Below, piece after piece: positions 14,811-22,532 of a DNA stretch of 23,524 nucleotides. Under the pieces are notes generated by a model. That model ran no database searches. It was not told the origin of the DNA and worked only from the letters and a program-made list of their open reading frames with translations. The number at the start of each line of letters is the position of its first letter. Position 1 is the stretch's first letter. Made by a program: the position numbers and the translations under genes. The stretch comes from 2-12-FULL-40-12 sp964518135 (GTDB lineage: Bacteria; Patescibacteriota; Minisyncoccia; Minisyncoccales; 2-12-FULL-40-12): positions 1-23,524 of the forward strand of contig CAZFEY010000008.1 in NCBI GenBank assembly GCA_964518135.1. Reading direction: 5' to 3'.

Positions 14811-15705
14811 GCATGCCTTCCGTCCAAATATCTCGGGTATAAATATTTTTTCCATCTCTTGTCCCCACTCTTTTGGTCGAAATTTTAACGCAAAGCTTTG
14901 ATAAATCTTGCGTGTTGGGAATATTAGCTGAAACAGTAGTATCTGTCGCAAAAGAAGATGTAAAAGGAATAATAGTGATAAAGATTCCCGTACAACCATT
15001 TAATGAATAGGATACGGAGTATTGATCATTAATTGCTTCATCAGCGTGGTAACGGTAATTTAATGACAAGGCGCTGTATTCCATTGTTGGAATTTCCCAA
15101 GTATTAAAGACAATAGATGGATCTTTTGTTGTGTCGTATAGCGTAGTCGCGAATGTTTCTCCGTTCTTTGAATCGTAGGCAAGGGCGGGATTCGTAGTTC
15201 TTTTAGGTATACTGTCTACATGCGCTAATGGCCTTCTTATCTCAAAAGAAAGTTTTTGCCAATTTGTCAGATGGCTTACTAAGCTTAGTATTTCATTCCT
15301 ATTTTCGCTAAATTGCCATGTTACTTTTGAGGTTATTTTTCTTCTGTCCTCATCTAGATTTTCTACACTAATAACTCTTTTTCCTTGAGTCAAATAATTG
15401 CTGATATCTTCTTCTGTTGAATTCGGGTCAAATACCCATTTACCATCAATAATAGTCAAGGCATGATCGCCTTCTTTCAGATCTTCCCAGTTGTTATCTC
15501 TAATGGTTTTAGTTGCCTCCATGGCTTCTTTACTAAGAAGTTCTGCCTTCATTGCTTCGTAAGATAAACGTCCAGAAACATAACCATTCAACACAAAAAA
15601 CGCCAAAGCGCTTACCATTGCGGTAAAGATGCCAATGGCAATTATTAGCTCGATCAGGGACTGGCCAGATGATTTCTTACTCAAGATTGATTCTTCCAGC
15701 TTCAT
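14806..15705 (-). CDS. PilV-like minor pilin with long C-terminal domain
   Basis: A 299-residue prepilin, long for a minor pilin. The leader is MKLEESILSKKSSG, then QSLIELIIAIGIFTAMVSAL; cleavage after G14 leaves Glu at mature position 5. The helix continues into AMKAELLSKEAMEATKTIRDNNW, a stretch typical of PilV/GspI-type proteins. After about residue 160, a second beta-rich region (WQKLSFEIRRPL and onward, with NYRYHADEAIND) looks like an added extracellular domain whose fold I cannot name. The ATG at 15705 lies inside the end of the preceding pilin gene (29-bp overlap). The added domain may be a tip adhesin; that is inference. Confidence 0.76.
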   Translation of the reverse strand: MKLEESILSKKSSGQSLIELIIAIGIFTAMVSALAFFVLNGYVSGRLSYEAMKAELLSKEAMEATKTIRDNNWEDLKEGDHALTIIDGKWVFDPNSTEEDISNYLTQGKRVISVENLDEDRRKITSKVTWQFSENRNEILSLVSHLTNWQKLSFEIRRPLAHVDSIPKRTTNPALAYDSKNGETFATTLYDTTKDPSIVFNTWEIPTMEYSALSLNYRYHADEAINDQYSVSYSLNGCTGIFITIIPFTSSFATDTTVSANIPNTQDLSKLCVKISTKRVGTRDGKNIYTRDIWTEGMP

Positions 15706-16303
15706 TGATATTGATTATACGTTCTTCATTGTCTGCTCTAACTATAATATCTCCTCCAATACTGCCTGGAACCCATGCACATCCACTTTGCTCCAAGCAA
15801 AGTGGCTCTGCAATGAAGTTATCGCACGTTGTGCAATTTCCTATACATAATCTGGTGAGAGCTACCCATGAACAACCAGATTGTCCCCGACAGCTGGTTC
15901 TACTATGAAATTCTGAACAAGGCGTACATATCCCACCGCAGTAAGGAGCTGTTGAATTTGGCAGTCCTTCGACCTTAGAAAAAACAATTTCGGAAAGACC
16001 TCCTATAGTTATAACACTAGGGAGATTGAATAGTTCATCAAAAACAATATCCCTATTAGCAAAAGAATCTCCCTTGAATAAAGTGTATTTCTCTTGTTCA
16101 AAATACATACCAAAAGAAGAATCCTGTTCTGTGGATACAGATTTTAATTGCGCCCTTCGTAAGTTTTGGGTAATCTCTTTGGAAACCGATTCTAACTGCT
16201 GATTCCTGTAAAAAGTTACGCTAACAGGAAAGGCAAGAGAAAATAAAATGATAGAAATTCCAACTACCAATAGTATTTCTATGAGTGTAAACCCCTTATT
16301 CAT
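15677..16303 (-). CDS. GspH/FimT-like minor pilin with cysteine-rich double repeat
   Basis: A 208-residue prepilin with leader MNKG, cleavage before FTLIEILLVVGISIILF and Glu at mature position 5. The LESVSKEITQNLRRAQLKSV segment and the final IIVRADNEERIININEAGRI match GspH/FimT minor pseudopilins. Between them, residues 122-175 carry ten cysteines in two units of identical spacing: C-x3-C-x2-C-x8-C-x5-C, starting at C122 and C153, an exact 31-residue offset. Each ends in SGC-x-W. This insert lies just before the last strands, so it should project from the pilin head as a disulfide-knotted module, outwardly like small PSI-type cysteine domains. The gene follows pilC by 6 bp and overlaps the PilV-like gene by 29 bp. 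Confidence 0.82.
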   Translation of the reverse strand: MNKGFTLIEILLVVGISIILFSLAFPVSVTFYRNQQLESVSKEITQNLRRAQLKSVSTEQDSSFGMYFEQEKYTLFKGDSFANRDIVFDELFNLPSVITIGGLSEIVFSKVEGLPNSTAPYCGGICTPCSEFHSRTSCRGQSGCSWVALTRLCIGNCTTCDNFIAEPLCLEQSGCAWVPGSIGGDIIVRADNEERIININEAGRINLE

Positions 16304-16309
16304 TTTATT

Positions 16310-17359
16310 TTATCTTAGCTTCAAAGATCCGCTGAATTGATATATCGGAAGAATTATAGAAAGAGATATAAAAGCCACAAACAAACCAACGAATATAAGC
16401 AAAACAGGCTCGAGCACGCCAACCAGAGTTTTTAAGCTGGAATTAACCTCCTTTTGGTAAAATTTTGCCAAATAACGGAAGCTGTTCTCTAATGAGCCTG
16501 ATTTTTCTCCCACCGAAACCATTTGGGCAAAAACGACAGGAAATGTTTTTTTAAAGGTTTTTAGAGATTGGCTTATTCTCCCGCCCTTCTCAACTTCTAA
16601 TTTCAGCAAAAGTATATCCCGTCTAAATACCTCATTTGTAACTGTTTTTGATATTATTTCTAAAGATTCCAGTGTAGGCACGCCGCTTTTTAAAAGAGTG
16701 TAAAAACTTTGGGCAAAGCGTGACAGGATAATGTTTTTTGTGATAGGCCCGAAAACCGGCAAAGAGATAACAAATCTATCAAAATAATATCTAAAGAAAA
16801 GAGTGCGCCTTAAAAATTTTATTGCAAAAACTAATAATATTATCCCTCCAATCAAAACAAACCAATACTTTTGCGTAAAAGTAACACTGGCAATCAAGAT
16901 CCTGGTTGAGAGAGGAAGCTTAACGTCTAAGATCGTGAAAATATTTAAGAGTTTTGGCAATATGAAAATAGTGACCGACATCGCAAGGGCTATGGCTAAA
17001 ATAACCACGATAATCGGATATGCCATTGCTCCTTTAACTTTCTTTTTTATATCGTAATCGGCTTGAATTTGACCAGCAAGGTATTGAAGATTGTCTTCAA
17101 GGGTACCGCTCTCTTCTCCGATCCGAATAATACTTTGATAGAATGGACTAAAAACATTTGGGTGCCTGGAAAGCCCTTTGTTCAAACTTTCACCAGACAG
17201 AATTCGTCTTAAAATATCTTCCAAGGCCTTTTTAAGGGATTTCGACCTTACTTCATCTTTCAAAACATCTATCGCTTCTGAAACCAAAAAGCCTCCTTTA
17301 ATCATTAAGTATAAATGCTGGACTAAAAATACTTTTTCTTTTGTTGAGTCGGTAAACAT
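16310..17359 (-). CDS. pilC: Type IV pilus platform protein PilC (GspF family)
   Basis: The inner-membrane platform on which the PilB motor acts. It is 349 residues, slightly shorter than the roughly 400 of proteobacterial PilC. It has two GspF domains: the first has LYLMIKGGFLVSEAIDVL and FYQSIIRIGEESGTLEDNL (about 17-92), the second FAQSFYTLLKSGVPTLESLE and FAQMVSVGEKSGSLENSF. Three membrane segments follow the domain pattern: about 112-133, 155-177 and a C-terminal one at about 322-343. The double GEESG/GEKSG motif is characteristic. It starts 11 bp after pilB stops, inside the pilus operon. Confidence 0.93.
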   Translation of the reverse strand: MFTDSTKEKVFLVQHLYLMIKGGFLVSEAIDVLKDEVRSKSLKKALEDILRRILSGESLNKGLSRHPNVFSPFYQSIIRIGEESGTLEDNLQYLAGQIQADYDIKKKVKGAMAYPIIVVILAIALAMSVTIFILPKLLNIFTILDVKLPLSTRILIASVTFTQKYWFVLIGGIILLVFAIKFLRRTLFFRYYFDRFVISLPVFGPITKNIILSRFAQSFYTLLKSGVPTLESLEIISKTVTNEVFRRDILLLKLEVEKGGRISQSLKTFKKTFPVVFAQMVSVGEKSGSLENSFRYLAKFYQKEVNSSLKTLVGVLEPVLLIFVGLFVAFISLSIILPIYQFSGSLKLR

Positions 17360-17370
17360 ATAATTAAAAA

Positions 17371-19056
17371 TTACTCTTTAATGGCTCTTAAAACTTCTTC
17401 TAGAGTAGTTGTTCCCTCTTCGACTTTTTTAAGCCCGTCCTCGATCATCGTAACCATACCCAATTCTTGTGCTTTTTTCTTAATCTGTACCGCATTGGCT
17501 CTTTGCATAACTAGTTCTTTGATTGGATCGGTCATCTCTAATAGCTCATAAATTCCTACTCTGCCTAAATATCCTGTTTTCTGACACAAAGAGCATCCCC
17601 TTCCGCTGAATATTCTTATCTCTTTTTTACTCTTAAACAACTTATCAACAAGATCCTGCGAAAGCATATTCATTACGTTTGGTACGGCAACCTCTATACT
17701 TTCTATACATCTAGGGCATATTTTCCGCACTAATCGCTGGGAAACAACCAGATTTACGGTCGAGGTCACTAAAAATGGCTCAATACCCATATCAATTAAT
17801 CTAACGAAAACCGTAGCCGTATCTGTCGCGTGAAAAGTAGACAATACCAAATGGCCAGTCATGGCAGCATTGATGGCTAACTGGGAAGTCTCTGGATCTC
17901 TTATTTCTCCTACCATAATAACATTTGGATCTTGTCTTATGATCGCTCTTAATCCATCTAGAAAAGTAAGATTTGTCTTTGGATTGACCTGAATCTGATT
18001 GATTCCTTCGACGTCGTATTCTACCGGGTCTTCAATGGTACATATATTAATATCCCTTGTGTTAAGTATTTTTAGAATTCCATAAAGGGTAGTTGTTTTG
18101 CCAGATCCCGTGGGACCAGTAGCCAAAATCATACCCCAAGGTTTTTTCATATTACGTTTAAGAATTTCTAGGTCTTCTGATCGAAAACCCAAATCTTCCA
18201 ACTCAAATTTTCTGGATCTTTCAGTTAATAATCTCATTACAATCTTCTCTCCCTCCTCTATTGGTACAACAGAAACCCTAACATCAACCTTTCCGCCTGT
18301 TGCCTGAAAAAGGAAGTGTCCATCTTGAGCTGTTTGATGCTCGTCCGTTCGTAGCTTAGATAAAATTTTAATCCTGGCAATTAAAAAATCATGTATTTCT
18401 TTCGGGAAAGTCAGAACATCATGCAACACCCCGTCTATTCTGTATCTTAGAACCGTTTTTGAACCATATGGCTCTAAATGAATATCTGAGGCTCGATTAT
18501 CATAGCCATAATTTAGGACAAATTCGACTATTTTAATAATAGGAAGAGATTGAGGAGCCTTAGACTCGGTTTTTTGAAATTCCTCCAGTCTTTTCCCTAT
18601 TATATCTTCAAACTCTTCCCTAATTTCTCTTCTATAAAATTTTAATACCGAAGAAATAGTGTTTTTAGAAGCGAAATAAGGAATAACTTTTTCTCCTGTT
18701 TTTCTTTCAATAAATTCTCTCATCTCGAGATTATCAGGATCAGCCATTGCAACCTTCAAACCGTCTTTTGTTCTCTCAAAAATAATAATATTTTGTTTTT
18801 TTGCGACAATTTCAGGAATAATATTTAAAACAGATTTATCTATTTTTACTTTTTCAAGATTAACCAATGGATAACCAGTCTCATCTGCGATGAGTTTACT
18901 AAGCTGTTCTTCGGGCACCATATCTCCATTAATCAAAATTTCGTAAGTAGAAGAATTAGATTCTTTGGCCTTCTTCTGCGCCAAATTAAAATCTTCTAGT
19001 GATATTAAACCAGAATCAACTAAAATTTTTTTGAGGAAATTGTCGTCTATGATCAT
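17371..19056 (-). CDS. pilB: Type IV pilus assembly ATPase PilB (GspE family)
   Basis: The hexameric ATPase that powers pilus extension. An N-terminal MshEN-like domain (about 1-140) precedes a secretion ATPase core with Walker A GPTGSGKTT (about 314-322), an Asp box TIEDPVEYDVEGINQIQVN, a Walker B region VIMVGEIRDPET and the His box GHLVLSTFHATD. Near the C-terminus, CPRC and CSLC pairs form the four-cysteine zinc site usual in PilB/GspE. The frame extends upstream to a GTG at 19074 that overlaps the response-regulator gene. The ATG at 19056, 4 bp after that gene's stop, gives a better start (561 residues). No pilT retraction ATPase follows in this window. Confidence 0.95.
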   Translation of the reverse strand: MIIDDNFLKKILVDSGLISLEDFNLAQKKAKESNSSTYEILINGDMVPEEQLSKLIADETGYPLVNLEKVKIDKSVLNIIPEIVAKKQNIIIFERTKDGLKVAMADPDNLEMREFIERKTGEKVIPYFASKNTISSVLKFYRREIREEFEDIIGKRLEEFQKTESKAPQSLPIIKIVEFVLNYGYDNRASDIHLEPYGSKTVLRYRIDGVLHDVLTFPKEIHDFLIARIKILSKLRTDEHQTAQDGHFLFQATGGKVDVRVSVVPIEEGEKIVMRLLTERSRKFELEDLGFRSEDLEILKRNMKKPWGMILATGPTGSGKTTTLYGILKILNTRDINICTIEDPVEYDVEGINQIQVNPKTNLTFLDGLRAIIRQDPNVIMVGEIRDPETSQLAINAAMTGHLVLSTFHATDTATVFVRLIDMGIEPFLVTSTVNLVVSQRLVRKICPRCIESIEVAVPNVMNMLSQDLVDKLFKSKKEIRIFSGRGCSLCQKTGYLGRVGIYELLEMTDPIKELVMQRANAVQIKKKAQELGMVTMIEDGLKKVEEGTTTLEEVLRAIKE

Positions 19057-19060
19057 AAAT

Positions 19061-19456
19061 CTATTTAGATACACTCTTTTTGGCCAAGCACTCTCTGGTC
19101 CTTTCTACCACATCAGATAAGCTAACTTCCGGCTTAATTAAATAGTCTTCTGCTCCAAGAGATAATCCTCTTTGAATATCGATTTCTTGAGCCAGATTAG
19201 ATAGAATGATAACAGGAATATTTTTTATCTTTTCTTCTCTTTTCATTTCGGCCAACACTTCAAAACCGCTTTTTTTGGGTAAAATCAGGTCTAATAATAC
19301 CAGGTTTGGTTTCTCTGAAATGATTTTATTTAAACCCTCTTCCCCATTCGTCGCTTCTGCAAAATCAAAACCTGCTTGAGCAAATTTATTTTTATAAATC
19401 TTTCTCAAGAAACCATCTCCCTCAATCATTAATATTTTTGATCTTTCGGCCGTCAT
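19061..19456 (-). CDS. CheY-like response regulator, receiver domain only
   Basis: A 131-residue single receiver domain without an output domain. It has the acidic pocket E12/D14, the phosphorylation site D56 in LVLLDLILP, Ser86 in the Thr/Ser switch position and the conserved K108 in LIKPE, so it looks fully able to be phosphorylated. Without a DNA-binding domain it would act by protein contact, as CheY and PilG/PilH do. It lies between the kinase-like gene (28 bp upstream) and pilB (4 bp downstream), so control of pilus extension is a reasonable inference. The phosphate donor is uncertain because the adjacent kinase lacks its His. Confidence 0.88.
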   Translation of the reverse strand: MTAERSKILMIEGDGFLRKIYKNKFAQAGFDFAEATNGEEGLNKIISEKPNLVLLDLILPKKSGFEVLAEMKREEKIKNIPVIILSNLAQEIDIQRGLSLGAEDYLIKPEVSLSDVVERTRECLAKKSVSK

Positions 19457-19484
19457 TAATTAAAAATAAACTTATTTATCCTTT

Positions 19485-20207
19485 TTATTTCTTTTGCCTT
19501 ACTGCTGGTAAAGAAAAACTAAACGTCATACCCTTCTTTTTGTTCTTGCTAAACCATATTTTTCCGCCAGATAATTGAATTATTGCTTTGCTAATATAAA
19601 GGCTCAATCCGGCACCCGCAGGATCAATTTCTATGGCCTTGTCGGACCTATAAAACTTAGTGAATATTTTTTTGTAATCTTTCTGATCTATACCAATACC
19701 ATTATCCTTGCATGAAAAAATTACATCCCTCTTTGCTTTTGAGATCAAGGAAACTTCTATCATACCTTGTCCAGAATTGTATTTGATGGCATTGGATATT
19801 AAATTTTCAATAACTTTTTTAATCTTAAGCGGGTCTGTTAATACCAAAGGGATGTCTTTGCCTTTTTGAAAGACAATTTTACAATTAGCAGCTTGGGCCC
19901 ATTGATAAAAACCGAATAAAACCTGAGAAGATATATCTTCGAGAGAGACTTGTTTTTTATCCAGCCCGTATACACCGGTATCGATTAGAGAAATGTCTAA
20001 AATATTGTCTAACATTTTAGACATTTCTTTAGTATTAAAAAGAGCATCATTTAAATACTCTTTTTGTTTCAGATTTATTTCGCCGCAATCACCACTGGCT
20101 AGTGCCTCAAGATAGCCTTTTATGATGGCTATAGGGTTTTTTAATCTATTGGCTATTATAGAGATCGTTTCGTTTGTTTTGTGCTTATTAGAATCTTGTC
20201 TAGTCAT
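19485..20207 (-). CDS. Histidine-kinase-like protein lacking the phospho-accepting His
   Basis: A 240-residue soluble kinase core with no membrane segment or sensor domain. The dimerisation helix reads IIANRLKNPIAIIKGYLEAL, aligning with the H-box pattern (S-H-E-L-R-x-P), but Asn20 takes the place of His. The codon is AAT, one base from CAT. The ATP-binding domain appears complete: N-box LISNAIKY, G1 DNGIGI, F-box KIFTKFYRS and G2 GAGLSLYISKA. It therefore could bind ATP but not autophosphorylate on the usual residue. It may be a regulatory pseudokinase or phosphatase for the neighbouring receiver protein. The ATG lies 6 bp below a consensus TATAAT, implying a leaderless transcript and making this the first gene of the pilus operon. 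Confidence 0.8.
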   Translation of the reverse strand: MTRQDSNKHKTNETISIIANRLKNPIAIIKGYLEALASGDCGEINLKQKEYLNDALFNTKEMSKMLDNILDISLIDTGVYGLDKKQVSLEDISSQVLFGFYQWAQAANCKIVFQKGKDIPLVLTDPLKIKKVIENLISNAIKYNSGQGMIEVSLISKAKRDVIFSCKDNGIGIDQKDYKKIFTKFYRSDKAIEIDPAGAGLSLYISKAIIQLSGGKIWFSKNKKKGMTFSFSLPAVRQKK

Positions 20208-20213
20208 TTATAT

Positions 20214-20241
20214 ATTATACCCAATAAGTTATGGCGCGCAA
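20214..20241 (-). promoter_or_regulatory. Promoter of kinase/pilus operon, leaderless start
   Basis: On the minus strand TTGCGC (20241-20236) is followed after 16 bp by a perfect TATAAT (20219-20214). The expected transcription start falls on the A of the kinase-gene ATG at 20207, giving an mRNA without a 5' leader. No Shine-Dalgarno motif is present. Downstream genes are packed tightly through pilM, so this may drive the whole pilus operon. Confidence 0.65.
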
Positions 20242-20274
20242 AGATTTTTTATGCAGCTATCAAAAGAAATCTCA

Positions 20275-22218
20275 TCATTCTTGTTCTTCTCGAAAATACC
20301 AATCGAGAATCTCTTTCGCGACCGGTAAAACTGCGGCCTGTACTCCTTTTACGTTTTCAATCATAAGAGTAATGACAATTTTAGGGTTGTTATAAGGGGC
20401 AAAAACAGTAATCCAATTGTTGTAATGGTCAAAACCCAGTTCTGCGGTACCGGTTTTTGCGGCCGCAACCACAGGAAGATCATTTAAAAGAATTGATGAC
20501 GCCAAAGGAGAATTATAACCACTCACGCCTTGTCTCATTCCTTCTCTTACGATAGATAGATACTCTGGTTTTATAAAATTTTCTCTTATTGCTTGCGGCA
20601 TAAAATCCTGTATGACCTTATTTTCTTCAGAAGTGTTGATAATCTGTTTTACTATTTGTGGCTTCAATAACGTGCCCCCATTGGCTATTGCGGCATAAGC
20701 TGTTACTACTTCCAATGGTGTAACTTGAACAAAACCCTGGCCAATTGAAAGATTGTAAGTATCGCCATCCCACCAAGGCTCCTTTAAAATATCTCTTTTC
20801 CATTCTTTATCCGGAATAAAACCAGATACTTCATTAAATAGATCTATTCCGGTCTTATCGGTCCAACCAAACAATTTGAGATATTCCTTGATTAATGTTG
20901 GCCCTAATCCTTTCTGATCCTTATAACCTCCTCCCACCGAATAAAAATAGACATTGGACGATTGGGCAATAGCTTTTCGCATATCTACCCAACCGTGAAT
21001 CGTCCAGTCTTTAAAAGTATAAACGATTTCTGGATCATATTGATGAGGGATTTCTATATAACCAGGACTATATATTTCTTTTTTAGGGTCAATTATTTTC
21101 TCTTCCAAAGCCGCAGACGCAATCAAGGGCTTTATCGTAGATCCTACTAAATATTTGCCAGAGATCACTCTATTAAAAATGGGTTGATTAGGATCGTTTA
21201 GTAAATCGGTAACAGAATTAGTCCCGCTGTTTTTCTGAAAAGCGTTATTGTCGAAATCGGGTAAAGAAACCATTGATAATATCCCTCCAGTCTTAGGATC
21301 CACTGCAATTCCTATCGCTTTTTTAGCTCCTAATTCTTGGAGTTTTCTCTCCAACGCCTCTCTAACTTTCTTTTGCAATTCAGAATCTAACCACAAAACC
21401 AAGCTATTGCCATTTTCTGGAACTGCTACTACTTCTTCTGACTTAATATTTTCTAAAGCATCTTTGTGAACCTTTATCAGCCCGGGAGTTCCTCTCAATG
21501 TCTCCTCGTAAGATTTCTCTAGCCCCATTTTTCCTACATAACTTGAGATTGAATAGTTTGTTAAAGATTTATACTCTTTTCCATCTATTCTACCCAAATA
21601 ACCAATAACATGACTAAATACGTTACCATCTTTATAGTTTCTTATGATGTTCTTATCTATTCTAAAACCAGGCAGCATTTTCTGACCTATTTTAGTTTCA
21701 AGCACCAAAAGCTTATCATGTGACAAATTTTTTGAAATCAATAATGTTGGCTCTGTAGATTTTTCCGTTTCTATTTTAAGCTCATTGAATTCCTTACCTA
21801 CGATATTAGCTACTTCGCTCAAAATCGTATTTCTCCTATCCTCTTCTGGAGGTAAATCTCTTTTGTCTAAAACCAAATCGAATGAGGATTCGTTAAATAC
21901 CAATTGAACATTATTCTGATCGTAAATCACTCCCCTGATTGGTTGATACAGTAATGACCTTGACCTATTATCATCTGCCAATCTGGAAAACTTATCACCC
22001 TCTATTATTTGCATAGAAAAAACCTTGCCAAGCAAAAAAAACAGAAGAACAATAACGATATAGTAAAAAACAGACATAGCTCCCCTTGAGAGAGGGATTT
22101 CAAATTTTCTTGCAGAAGTACCCATTTCTTCTTCTTTCTTTTTAGCCAAACTGTCTAAAAGCACTTCTTGGGGCTCGATGTCTTTATATAGATTTATGTT
22201 TAATCTGCGCTTTATCAT
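20275..22218 (-). CDS. mrdA: Penicillin-binding protein 2 (elongasome transpeptidase)
   Basis: A class B PBP, 647 residues against 633 in E. coli PBP2. After a cytoplasmic tail of about 50 residues, one membrane helix (about 50-68) leads to the pedestal domain with YQPIRGVIYDQNNVQL (91-106). The transpeptidase domain has the three active-site motifs: STIK with nucleophile Ser360, SSN at 420-422 and KTG at 588-590. It cross-links peptidoglycan during lateral growth and in model systems works with RodA, MreC and MreD. The ATG forms an ATGA overlap with the mreD stop. The end lies 67 bp before the kinase gene, with a new promoter between; no clear terminator is seen. RodA is not in the window. 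Confidence 0.93.
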   Translation of the reverse strand: MIKRRLNINLYKDIEPQEVLLDSLAKKKEEEMGTSARKFEIPLSRGAMSVFYYIVIVLLFFLLGKVFSMQIIEGDKFSRLADDNRSRSLLYQPIRGVIYDQNNVQLVFNESSFDLVLDKRDLPPEEDRRNTILSEVANIVGKEFNELKIETEKSTEPTLLISKNLSHDKLLVLETKIGQKMLPGFRIDKNIIRNYKDGNVFSHVIGYLGRIDGKEYKSLTNYSISSYVGKMGLEKSYEETLRGTPGLIKVHKDALENIKSEEVVAVPENGNSLVLWLDSELQKKVREALERKLQELGAKKAIGIAVDPKTGGILSMVSLPDFDNNAFQKNSGTNSVTDLLNDPNQPIFNRVISGKYLVGSTIKPLIASAALEEKIIDPKKEIYSPGYIEIPHQYDPEIVYTFKDWTIHGWVDMRKAIAQSSNVYFYSVGGGYKDQKGLGPTLIKEYLKLFGWTDKTGIDLFNEVSGFIPDKEWKRDILKEPWWDGDTYNLSIGQGFVQVTPLEVVTAYAAIANGGTLLKPQIVKQIINTSEENKVIQDFMPQAIRENFIKPEYLSIVREGMRQGVSGYNSPLASSILLNDLPVVAAAKTGTAELGFDHYNNWITVFAPYNNPKIVITLMIENVKGVQAAVLPVAKEILDWYFREEQE

Positions 22219-22532
22219 AAATTAACTATATGGAAAAATTGAATATTTCTCTTCAAGACCAGCCTAATCAGCAGCATAACCGATAATAATATCAAAGCAT
22301 AAAAACCAATGAAAAAACTTTTTGAAAAGATATCCAGAATAAATCCGCCAATCAAAGACATCCATACTCCCAGATTATTTTCTTGTTTTTCAAGAAGAAA
22401 TATCAAGATTATTGATATTAGTGCAAGACTCGGAACATGTCTTAGAGCCGTAAAATGAACAAGAAAACTATATTGTATTACGACTAAAAAATAAACCAAA
22501 ATACTTGATAAAATAATCATCATAAAAATCAC
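22215..22532 (-). CDS. mreD: MreD-like rod-shape membrane protein, short
   Basis: A very hydrophobic 105-residue protein with about three or four membrane segments. GGFILDIFSKSFFIGFYALILL (about 62-83) matches the conserved MreD core (G-x-x-x-D-x-x-S-x-x-x-x-G-x-x-A-L). Typical MreD is about 160 residues, so this one has lost roughly a third, mostly beyond the core. Position between mreC and mrdA, with 4-bp ATGA overlaps on both sides, strongly supports the assignment. It would contribute to the elongasome in the cytoplasmic membrane. Confidence 0.8.
   Translation of the reverse strand: MIFMMIILSSILVYFLVVIQYSFLVHFTALRHVPSLALISIILIFLLEKQENNLGVWMSLIGGFILDIFSKSFFIGFYALILLSVMLLIRLVLKRNIQFFHIVNL

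Noticed and set aside
19457..19484. AAATAA/TTATTT inverted repeat between kinase and receiver genes
   Set aside because: Six AT-only pairs in a very AT-rich gap; too weak to be called a terminator or operator.
22215..22532. Alternative genetic code (TGA as Gly) as in Gracilibacteria/SR1
   Set aside because: mreC and mreD both end in TGA within ATGA overlaps and the proteins end at natural family ends.
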